Part shown: positions 49,463 through 55,912 of the stretch, one piece after another
How the letters are laid out: each line of letters opens with the position of its first letter
Numbering within the stretch: the stretch's first letter is position 1
Source of the DNA: JBBQXY01 sp051004815
GTDB lineage: Bacteria > Chloroflexota > Ktedonobacteria > Ktedonobacterales > Ktedonobacteraceae
Direction: 5' to 3'
DNA length: 55,912 nt
Assembly: GCA_051004815.1 (NCBI GenBank)
Contig: JBPCJY010000255.1
Location: 1 to 55,912, forward strand
Position numbers and translations under genes: made by a program
The notes under the pieces: generated by a model
The model's input: only the letters and a program-made list of their open reading frames with translations
The model's database searches: none
Told to the model about the DNA's origin: nothing

Positions 49463-50965
49463 ATGACCACGACGACCACTATTGCACGCGGGAAATATCA
49501 TATCTGGACGGTCGGCTGCCAGATGAATCAAGCGGATTCGCAACGCATCCAGACGATCCTTGATGAGTTAGGCTGGGAAGAGACCAGCATGGACGAGGCT
49601 AACCTCGTGGTCCTCAATACATGCAGCGTACGCAAAGCACCAGAGGAGAAGGCGCATAACCAGCTGGCCCTGCTGCGACAGGCTAAAGCCAAACGTAGTG
49701 ATCTCCTGGTCGCGTTGATGGGCTGCATGATCGGCAATCAGAAAACCATCGATGAACTGAGACACCGCTATCCACATATTGACCTGTTCATGAAAGTGGA
49801 GCAGGCCGATATCCTGCCACGCTTCCTGGAAGAGCGATGGACGCCCATCTCCGGGGCGGGTTGCCTCGATATCGAATATCTACCCAATGAGCAGGATGCG
49901 TATTTCGAGCAAGAAGATGCAAGCCCGACTGAGCCAGTTTCACCCACTTTCGCGACCTCCTTCAATACCATTGGGAAACGCACTGTGCTACCGATGGCGA
50001 TTACGCCAAAGCCGGGTGAACGCCTTGCTCATTATCCCACGAAGATTGAACCGGCACAGGCCAGTCCAACCGCGTGGTTGCCCGTTGTGCTGGGCTGCAA
50101 CAAAGTCTGCACCTACTGTATTGTTCCCTATCGCCGCGGGCGCGAACGTAGTCGTCCCGTAGATGAATTGGTCATAGAAGCCCGTGCGCTGGTTGGAAAA
50201 GGAGCCAGGGAGCTAACACTGCTGGGACAAACGGTGGAGGCCTATGGCCTGGATTTGCCAGATAAGCCCGACCTCGCTTATTTAATGGAGCAACTTAGCG
50301 CAATTGATGCTCTGGAGCGCATTCGCTTCATGACTTCGTATCCACGACATATGACCGATAGTATGATTGAGCGTATGGCGCAGCTCCCTAAGGTCTGTGA
50401 GCACCTCAATATTCCGGTGCAAGCCGGTGACGACAACCTGCTCAAGCGCATGAAACGTGGCTATACACTGGATGAATATCGCGAGAAAATCGCACGGGTG
50501 CGCGAACTATGGCCCGGCATTTCGCTCTCAACAGATGTAATTGTAGGTTTTTGTGGCGAGACAGAAGAAGAGTTCCAGCACACACTGGACATGATTGAAG
50601 AGATTCGTTTTGATGTTGTACATGTTGCGGCCTACTCACCGCGTCCTGGCACGGTCGCGGCTCGTTGGGAAGACGATATCCCGCTGCCCGAAAAGAAACG
50701 CAGATTGCACGCGGTAGAAGACGTACAGGCAAAAATCGCCCTTGCAATAAACCAGCAGTATCTTGGGAACATCGAAGAGGTTTTGGTTGAAGAGGAAAAC
50801 AGCACGCATGGACGCCAGCAATGGAAAGGTCGCAACCGCACGAATAAGCTGGTCTTCTTCCCGCAGCCAGAGGCGGAATGCGACATTCGCCCTGGTGACC
50901 TCGCTAAAGTAGAGATTGAGCGCACGACCGCCTGGTCCTTGCAGGGTTGCATGGTTGCGGTATAA
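49463..50965 (+). CDS. miaB: tRNA methylthiotransferase MiaB
   Basis: Adds a methylthio group at C2 of N6-isopentenyl-A37 in tRNA. The N-terminal cluster domain has TVGCQMNQADSQRI, NTCSVRKAPEEKA and LMGCMIGNQ; the radical SAM cluster is GCNKVCTYCIVPYRRGRERSR; a TRAM domain is at the C-terminus. Between the two halves (about residues 125-195) there is an acidic, Pro-rich insertion of roughly 55-60 residues not usual in MiaB. GGAGAGG lies before the ATG. A structured RNA element begins 26 bases after the stop. Confidence 0.94.
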   Translation: MTTTTTIARGKYHIWTVGCQMNQADSQRIQTILDELGWEETSMDEANLVVLNTCSVRKAPEEKAHNQLALLRQAKAKRSDLLVALMGCMIGNQKTIDELRHRYPHIDLFMKVEQADILPRFLEERWTPISGAGCLDIEYLPNEQDAYFEQEDASPTEPVSPTFATSFNTIGKRTVLPMAITPKPGERLAHYPTKIEPAQASPTAWLPVVLGCNKVCTYCIVPYRRGRERSRPVDELVIEARALVGKGARELTLLGQTVEAYGLDLPDKPDLAYLMEQLSAIDALERIRFMTSYPRHMTDSMIERMAQLPKVCEHLNIPVQAGDDNLLKRMKRGYTLDEYREKIARVRELWPGISLSTDVIVGFCGETEEEFQHTLDMIEEIRFDVVHVAAYSPRPGTVAARWEDDIPLPEKKRRLHAVEDVQAKIALAINQQYLGNIEEVLVEEENSTHGRQQWKGRNRTNKLVFFPQPEAECDIRPGDLAKVEIERTTAWSLQGCMVAV

Positions 50966-50990
50966 TACACAAACGACAAAACATGGTCAA

Positions 50991-51400
50991 GTACCCCACG
51001 GCTAAAGCCGTGGGCTTGCGGATGGGGCAGCGATATGCCCGTCTTCCACAAGCCTGGACTTGACTAGACTCAGCCACCAGGGGTTCCCCTGACGGGGCTA
51101 CGTTAGAAGCGAATATATAGGTACCAGTGGATGCCTGCTCTAGTCCACTGCTCTACGGGAGATGGTTAAACAGGCTGACGGGGTTCGGGCCAGTGCTGTC
51201 TCTGCACAAACCGTTTCATAACGTTGTCGAAGAGCACCTGACGGTTGCGTGGAACCGGACTTCATCTTGTTTGAAGTCACCTGAATGGGAGACCGCGTTT
51301 CTCCCGTTCCCCGCAAGGGGCTTGACGAAGAAGAGACCGCTGTCTGCGAGAGCCTTTCTTTCCCTCCCTCTGGCTCAAGCCAAGGGGCTCCAAGAAAGGA
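50991..51400 (+). ncRNA. HEARO/omega-RNA-like structured RNA without iscB
   Basis: About 410 bases without a gene but full of compact hairpins: CCCACGGC-TAAA-GCCGTGGG (50995-51014); GCTTGCGG with CCACAAGC enclosing GGGC/GCCC; CAGGGG-TT-CCCCTG; CAGTGGA with TCCACTG; GACTTCA with TGAAGTC; CCCC-GCAA-GGGG. The first hairpin and overall series resemble IscB-associated HEARO (omega) RNAs of Ktedonobacter, which lie just before an iscB frame and take a guide from upstream flanking sequence. Here a TPR gene begins at that place instead. The identity is from memory of the family and not from a search. Confidence 0.6.
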
Positions 51401-51424
51401 ACGTTGATGATGGAGGAGGCATCG

Positions 51425-52243
51425 ATGATGCAAGCACAATCGGCAGAAGAGAAAGCACGCCTGAAGAAACAGTGGACAGATTTAGCGATACAACAAGCTT
51501 TATCCAGCCAGTGGGAAGAAGCTGTTTCCACCAATAGGAATATCTTGAATCTCTTCCCTGCCGAGCCAGATGCATTCAATCGACTCGGCAAAGCGTATAG
51601 TGAGCTAGGGCAGTATACGGAGGCGCGACAGGCTTACGCCCAAACGCTAAAATATAGCCCTCAAAACACTATTGCCAAGAAAAACCTGGATCGACTCGCG
51701 TTGCTCCAGGAGACACCAATACAGACTCATGCTGGAAGTGAGCGTATTGATCCACGCCTGTTTATTGAAGAGACGGGCAAAACCGGCATGACTGAACTCA
51801 TTAACATCGCTTCGGGGGCTGTTCTGGCCAAGGTTGGTGTTGGTGACAAGGTACAGTTGCATGTCAACGGACACACAATTTTTGCACGCAATGCCGTCGG
51901 AGAAGATATTGGGCAGATCGAGCCGCGACTGGCCAATCGCTTGATTAACTTCATGGAGGGAGGCAACCGCTATGCTGCCGCGATTCTGGCGATGGAACAT
52001 GGTCAGATTCGCCTCATTATTCGTGAAGATTATCAACATCCCACGATGTTCGGCAAAGTGAGTTTCCCATCGCAAGGTAGTGGCGATACTATCCGCGCCT
52101 ACACCAAAGATAGTATGCTGCGCTATGATCGCGACGATGATGATGATCTGGGCAACGACGACGAATACTACGATGGCGGTGAAGAACCCGACGACATGAC
52201 CGAAATTGATTTTGAAAGCAATCCTTCCGAATCCGAAGAGTAA
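51425..52243 (+). CDS. TPR protein with acidic tail
   Basis: A 272-residue protein. Residues 15-90 hold two to three tetratricopeptide repeats (WEEAVSTNRNILNLFPAEPD, AFNRLGKAYSELGQYTEARQAY). The middle (about 100-215) is an uncharacterised domain with ASGAVLAKVGVGDKVQLHVNG and EPRLANRLINFMEGGNRYAA; the last 45 residues are strongly acidic (a run of Asp, then Glu). GGAGGAGG lies a few bases before the tandem ATGs at 51425 and 51428, so I start there; codons upstream (from 51404) would take in the ribosome site. Role unknown; likely a cytosolic adaptor. Confidence 0.8.
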   Translation: MMQAQSAEEKARLKKQWTDLAIQQALSSQWEEAVSTNRNILNLFPAEPDAFNRLGKAYSELGQYTEARQAYAQTLKYSPQNTIAKKNLDRLALLQETPIQTHAGSERIDPRLFIEETGKTGMTELINIASGAVLAKVGVGDKVQLHVNGHTIFARNAVGEDIGQIEPRLANRLINFMEGGNRYAAAILAMEHGQIRLIIREDYQHPTMFGKVSFPSQGSGDTIRAYTKDSMLRYDRDDDDDLGNDDEYYDGGEEPDDMTEIDFESNPSESEE

Positions 52244-52251
52244 TAATTTTC

Positions 52252-52315
52252 TTGTGTTGGTGGTAGGCATTGCCCAGCACCAACACAACGAATGGTAGCT
52301 ACCATAGTTTTTAAT
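52252..52315 (+). terminator. tandem hairpins after the TPR gene
   Basis: An 11-bp stem TTGTGTTGGTG/CACCAACACAA (52252-52262 with 52278-52288) is followed by the palindrome ATGGTAGCTACCAT (52292-52305) and then AGTTTTTAATTTT. The second part can act as a terminator. Confidence 0.6.
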
Positions 52316-52337
52316 TTTATAAGGAGAAATGACAAGC

Positions 52338-52457
52338 ATGAACAAGACAAAAAAAGTAGCATGGCACAAACACCTGGCAAAAGCCAAGAAAATGGAAGAG
52401 AAACGCCAGGCCCAAAAGGCCAGTGGCACTCCTACACCATCGACAGCGCGGCGATAA
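52338..52457 (+). CDS. 39-residue basic protein
   Basis: A very small Lys-rich protein starting MNKTKKVAWHKHLAKAKKME and ending in TPSTARR; 15 of 39 residues are Lys, Arg or His. AAGGAG lies 11 bases before the ATG; a second in-frame ATG at 52329 is only two bases from it. It is bracketed by two hairpins, as expected for a separately expressed gene. Small basic proteins of this kind are often ribosome- or nucleic-acid-associated, but I recognise no family with certainty. Confidence 0.65.
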   Translation: MNKTKKVAWHKHLAKAKKMEEKRQAQKASGTPTPSTARR

Positions 52458-52467
52458 TAGCCGCGCT
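52445..52467 (+). terminator. GC-rich intrinsic terminator
   Basis: An eight-bp stem AGCGCGGC/GCCGCGCT with a seven-base loop overlaps the stop of the small basic protein gene and is followed by TCCCTATTTTA. Confidence 0.7.
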
Positions 52468-52486
52468 TCCCTATTTTATGTAAGAA

Positions 52487-54121
52487 ATGAGCAGTTCACC
52501 TACTCCTACATCTTCAGCCTCAGTGCGTAATATACTCACCTTGCTTGCCTCACGCGATGCCCATCTCGTAGGAGGAGCAGGGGGGTTGGAACGTCGGGTG
52601 ACATGGTCCTGCCGTATGCGTTCACGTCTTCCCGCCTTTGAAAGTGTACGCGGCGGTGAACTTGCTCTGCTCACCTTGCCACAATTGCGCCGTCTTGATG
52701 AAACGCTGCCACACCTCTTAAAGAGCCTTCAGCAGGAAGGGGTTGCGGCAGTAGCGGTAGCGGCTTTGTCGGTTGAGGCTCTAGGCAATGAGGCCAGCAT
52801 CATCTCTGACCAACTACACTTCCCATTGATCCTTCTCCCGCCAACCGCTGCATTAGAAGAGATTGAGCGCGAGGTCATTACCTTTGTTGTGAGCTTCCGG
52901 GGTGAAATTGAGCGCAAAGCTTCGGAAATCTCACACCAGCTTATGCAATTGAGCATCCAGGGGGCAGGTATTCAAGGGGTGTGTGAGCATCTTGCCCGCA
53001 GCTGCCATAAATGGGTTGTCGTGCAAGATGCCGAACAGTATGTCCGCCTCCAGGCTGCGCCAACGCCACATGATGAGCGAAATATGCTCAAATTACCGGC
53101 GATCATCAGCGATGACGCGCTCTGGCAACAAGGCCTCACGCGCATCACAGCCCCTATTCTGCTGCGCCACGAGGTCGTAGGCCACCTCTCATTGATCGGG
53201 GATAATGGCGATTTCGACTATCTTGAGCGCATTATCCTTGGCCAGGTTGTACCCATCCTGGCACTTGAGTTTGCGCGTGAGAAAGAGCGCAGTGAGGTTG
53301 AGAGTCGCTACCAAATAGAGGCTTTCATGGATGTATTGCAGGGGAATTACCAGCAACCGGAAGAGATGCTGGCACGCGCACGTCTGCTGGGCTATGATCT
53401 GACCACGCCCCAGGTGATTGCCGTTTTTGAAATGCTCACAACTGAAGCTGAAGACTTGAGCAACGGTTTTCAGGCTCAATGGAACAAACGCGTGCGTGAT
53501 GAACTGCTGCGCGACTGGCCCAACAGTTGGATATTAACCGAAACTAATAAAGTCACAGCCATTCTTCCACTTAGTCCGATGGAAATAGATAGCCCCGATG
53601 CTGAAACGCTGCTGTTAGCTCGCCTGGAACGTGTACACGCCCGTTTACAGCCAGGCCAAAACCATAACAGCAATGTACTCGCCTATTCCATTGGCCTGGG
53701 ACGAGCGGTACACACGCTGGCCGCTATTCCCCAATCCTTACGTGAGGCGCAGCAAGCACTGGAAATCGGACGGCGGCTTTTCGGCGAAAACAAACTCCAC
53801 TCGTTCGCCCACCTGGGTATCTACCGACTGCTGTTCCATCTCAACGGTCAGAGCGAACTCAGCGAGTTCTATACTGAAATCCTCGGCCCTATCTTGCAAG
53901 CCGATACCCGTGGTGATAGCACGCTCATTGATACGCTGGAAGGGTTCTTTCGTTGCAACGGCAACCTCAGCGAGACGGCTCGTTCTATGCACTTACACCG
54001 CAATTCTCTCCTCTATCGCCTGGGACGTATTGAAGAAATCCTGGGGCATTCACTGGAAGACGCCGAGCTACGACTCTCGTTACAGATCGCACTCAAAATA
54101 CATCACTTGCTCAAGGGATGA
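52487..54121 (+). CDS. PucR-family transcriptional regulator
   Basis: A 544-residue regulator. The N-terminal PucR domain covers about residues 10-125 (RDAHLVGGAGGLERRVTWSC, RGGELALLTLPQLR), a middle sensory region with a GGDEF-like or GAF-like fold follows, and the C-terminal HTH_30 domain is clear: LIDTLEGFFRCNGNLSETAR, then MHLHRNSLLYRLGRIEEILG. PucR regulators control purine or amino-acid utilisation genes. The ATG has no strong ribosome site. It is followed after 16 bases by the remnant of an amino acid permease, a likely former target or partner. Confidence 0.9.
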   Translation: MSSSPTPTSSASVRNILTLLASRDAHLVGGAGGLERRVTWSCRMRSRLPAFESVRGGELALLTLPQLRRLDETLPHLLKSLQQEGVAAVAVAALSVEALGNEASIISDQLHFPLILLPPTAALEEIEREVITFVVSFRGEIERKASEISHQLMQLSIQGAGIQGVCEHLARSCHKWVVVQDAEQYVRLQAAPTPHDERNMLKLPAIISDDALWQQGLTRITAPILLRHEVVGHLSLIGDNGDFDYLERIILGQVVPILALEFAREKERSEVESRYQIEAFMDVLQGNYQQPEEMLARARLLGYDLTTPQVIAVFEMLTTEAEDLSNGFQAQWNKRVRDELLRDWPNSWILTETNKVTAILPLSPMEIDSPDAETLLLARLERVHARLQPGQNHNSNVLAYSIGLGRAVHTLAAIPQSLREAQQALEIGRRLFGENKLHSFAHLGIYRLLFHLNGQSELSEFYTEILGPILQADTRGDSTLIDTLEGFFRCNGNLSETARSMHLHRNSLLYRLGRIEEILGHSLEDAELRLSLQIALKIHHLLKG

Positions 54122-54137
54122 GCGTATAGAAGGTCAT

Positions 54138-54443
54138 ATGAGTACGCCCGTCTCATTGCGGCGTGTCCTGAAATTCCGCACGGTTGTTTCTACGAGCACG
54201 GGTCTGGCTTATGCCGCAGTTAGCTTGCTTGGCCGCATTCAACTCACTTACTATCTGGCGGGCGATTCCGGGTGGATTGCTATTCTGATTTCCGGTTTGC
54301 TAGCACTGCTGGCTGCATTTTGTTTCTCAGAATTGAACGCGCTCTATCCCACGGCAGCGGCCATCCGGCTGTATATGAATGCTGAAGTCGAACTGACATT
54401 TTTACAACGCCATGGCACGGATTGGTGGTTTAAGGCGAGGTAG
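54138..54443 (+). pseudogene. truncated APC-family amino acid permease
   Basis: The 101-residue frame starts like an APC permease: TVVSTSTGLAYAAVSLLG, then LTYYLAGDSGWIAILISGLL and CFSELNALYPTAAAIRLYM, i.e. the first two or three helices. After about residue 85 the sequence changes to unrelated residues ending GTDWWFKAR. Normal members have over 450 residues, so it was cut by rearrangement; no transposase end is recognisable at the junction. The ATG has AGAAGG four bases upstream. Confidence 0.8.
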
Positions 54444-54595
54444 CGTTGAAACACGCGAGCGGAAAGTAAGTAGGACACCTACCCAAAAATAATACAAATG
54501 TTCGACATGTTTGCTTGGATAATTGGTGAGGTGTATAGTTGATACATAGAGAAATTGATATATATGGAATGAAATGAAAACAAGAGGGTTAAAAC

Positions 54596-55744
54596 ATGGC
54601 GATTGAGCGCGTTGGGTACCGGAGACTTTATGACGCTATTGACTGCTCCATTACTGGCTTCGATGAAATGCATGTAGCGTTTCCATTTGAGGATTACTAT
54701 CATGCAGAGATCTATATCGGACCAAAACCGCGATTTGGAATTTGTATTGAAAAGAATGATGACTATTATGCTCACCCAGGAGCTGAGACCAACAAGAATA
54801 TCGCGTATCATCTTGACGTGGCAGAATCATCGCATCCGAGGAGCTTCTTCACCGAAATAAGCATCTTCCGCGATGTAGAGGTGGACAACGCTCTTTCTCA
54901 GGCATTTCATCGGCAAGACCTAACGGTAAGGGATGAGATACTCTGTTTCGCAGAGAAAGATGGCGAGGAATACCGTTGTATTGCTGATCTTATCAGTGGA
55001 ACCATTGGTCTGAAATTTCATCGCCAGTTCGTCATGGGACTCTTAAATGGGAATTTTGTCGCCTTACGCGATAGCGGCTTTGCGATATCTGTTATCGGTA
55101 CTCCGGTAGAACTTTTGGATGATGTTCAGATGAGTATTCGAGGATTTCACAAGATAAAACAGTTTACATCTTTGCTTCCTCATGAGGATGCATCTCAATG
55201 GAATGGCGAAATTTTAGGATGGTTGATGAAAGCATGGTCTGAGGGAGATCCTGTCTCAAAGTTCAATGCCTTATTTACCACGCTTGAAATGCTTCTGAAA
55301 GGAGTAAAAGGTGAAATATCCCAAGAAAAGCAACGCCACGCTGAAACTCTACGAGAGTTGGTTATGACGCACAGTGAAAGTGGCGAGAAACAAGAAAAAC
55401 TGCTTTTATTCTTGGATGCTCTTGTGGCCAACCAAAATCCATCTGTGATGAGCCGGTTTGTAAACCTCGCGAAACAGGCGAATATGCCCACGCGGGAAGC
55501 CGATATTGAAGCGCTTCGACATTATAAGAAAATGAGGGATGGCCTGGTCCATCGGGGAAATAATAACATACAGCTTGTATTGTCACATCCCAAAATCGGT
55601 GAGATAGAGTCACATGCCTTTGAGGATATTGTTGAAAGATATGTAAGCTACGTTTTGTTTGGCGATCTCGAAATTTATCAAAGCTACTGGAGAAAACCGA
55701 TCCAGCCCAAGTTATTTAGACCTAGATTAACCGCTAGCTCTTGA
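54596..55744 (+). CDS. HEPN-domain protein (ApeA-like C-terminus)
   Basis: A 382-residue soluble protein. The N-terminal 200 residues are a beta-rich region without a recognised family. The C-terminal part (about 205-360) is helical with the HEPN catalytic signature R-x4-H at R314-H319 (RDGLVH), after ALFTTLEMLLKG, as in ApeA-like HEPN domains. HEPN proteins are often RNases in defence or stress systems; whether this one acts alone or as a toxin is unknown. Surroundings are AT-rich and next to mobile DNA. AGAGGG precedes the ATG, and a promoter-like TTGATA-N16-TATATG lies at 54539-54566. Confidence 0.8.
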   Translation: MAIERVGYRRLYDAIDCSITGFDEMHVAFPFEDYYHAEIYIGPKPRFGICIEKNDDYYAHPGAETNKNIAYHLDVAESSHPRSFFTEISIFRDVEVDNALSQAFHRQDLTVRDEILCFAEKDGEEYRCIADLISGTIGLKFHRQFVMGLLNGNFVALRDSGFAISVIGTPVELLDDVQMSIRGFHKIKQFTSLLPHEDASQWNGEILGWLMKAWSEGDPVSKFNALFTTLEMLLKGVKGEISQEKQRHAETLRELVMTHSESGEKQEKLLLFLDALVANQNPSVMSRFVNLAKQANMPTREADIEALRHYKKMRDGLVHRGNNNIQLVLSHPKIGEIESHAFEDIVERYVSYVLFGDLEIYQSYWRKPIQPKLFRPRLTASS

Positions 55745-55829
55745 AGCAGGAACAGTATAGCAAAATCCCTTAGCATAGGTGCCGTAAGCCCCCTGGCGCA
55801 GAGACATGGGGATATAAGGCACACTGTTG

Positions 55830-55879
55830 TTTTTAGGTAACACTTGCAATCTACCTAAAAATGTGCTATACTGTACAGT
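55830..55879 (+). promoter_or_regulatory. promoter and palindromes before the TnpB-like gene
   Basis: A -35 TTGCAA (55844-55849) and -10 TATACT (55867-55872) are spaced by 17 bases. The -35 lies in the loop of a perfect 10-bp inverted repeat TTTTTAGGTA/TACCTAAAAA (55830-55861). The palindrome ACTGTACAGT (55870-55879) ends directly before the ATG, so the transcript probably starts at or near the start codon (leaderless). The inverted repeat may also be an IS200/IS605 end. Confidence 0.7.
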
Positions 55880-55912
55880 ATGAGAAAGACGTTTCACTAT
55901 CGGTTGTATCCG
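55880..55912 (+). CDS. tnpB: TnpB-family (IS200/IS605 OrfB) nuclease, partial
   Basis: Only the first 11 codons fall in the window: MRKTFHYRLYP. This is the typical start of TnpB/OrfB proteins, RNA-guided nucleases carried by IS200/IS605-type elements. No ribosome site is seen, in line with a leaderless message. The gene continues past the window's right edge. Confidence 0.75.
   Translation, partial: MRKTFHYRLYP

Overview
The window looks like chromosomal DNA of a Chloroflexota bacterium of the Ktedonobacteria type. This is inferred from gene content and style: roughly half GC, a form II (AYRGAGR-type) molybdenum hydroxylase cluster in S-L-M-D-E-XdhC order, Pro/Gln-rich N-terminal extensions on envelope proteins, threonine-proline linkers, and a structured RNA resembling the IscB-associated HEARO/omega RNA that is abundant in Ktedonobacter. 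No rRNA, tRNA or CRISPR array was seen.

Layout. 1-11.3 kb is mostly housekeeping: alpha/beta hydrolase, CsbD-like stress protein, oligoendopeptidase F, an unusual GT2 glycosyltransferase with a CysRS-tail-like N-terminus, gamma-glutamyltransferase, mannose-1-phosphate guanylyltransferase, MurJ and homoserine dehydrogenase. 11.3-14.5 kb holds an encapsulin-type ferritin (EncFtn) without a visible shell gene, a degenerate kinase-FHA protein and an LCP-family envelope enzyme. 14.7-23.3 kb, all on the minus strand, is the cox-like cluster (coxS, coxL, coxM, an M29 aminopeptidase, coxD, coxE, two XdhC-type maturation genes). 23.9-31.5 kb on the plus strand carries nicotinate phosphoribosyltransferase, a channel-like membrane protein, a Tes-related radical SAM enzyme, a GT2 enzyme, an M20 dipeptidase and a membrane protein.

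31.46-37.12 kb is a segment bounded by a 38-bp inverted repeat (36 of 38 identical). It contains a DNA-invertase-like serine recombinase whose stop codon lies in the left repeat, an FtsX/MacB-type permease (B) and a complete IS630-family insertion. Directly outside the right repeat lies a tightly overlapping minus-strand operon (37.1-44.6 kb): two beta-propeller lipoproteins, a surface phosphatase-fold protein, an LYD-motif lipoprotein, permease A and its ABC ATPase. Facing away from it (44.8-47.4 kb) are a second LYD-motif lipoprotein and a second, larger phosphatase-fold protein with a C-terminal lectin-like domain. The operon copy of the phosphatase-fold protein has lost acidic putative metal-ligand positions that the divergent copy keeps. 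This envelope system, possibly coupled to an invertible permease segment, is my best candidate for an undescribed system.

47.5-55.9 kb contains a HAD hydrolase, glucokinase, MiaB, the standalone omega-RNA-like element, a TPR protein, a 39-residue basic protein, a PucR-type regulator, a truncated amino acid permease, a HEPN-domain protein, and at the very edge the first 11 codons of a TnpB-family nuclease with a strong, probably leaderless promoter. The last 1.4 kb is richer in AT and looks like accessory DNA.
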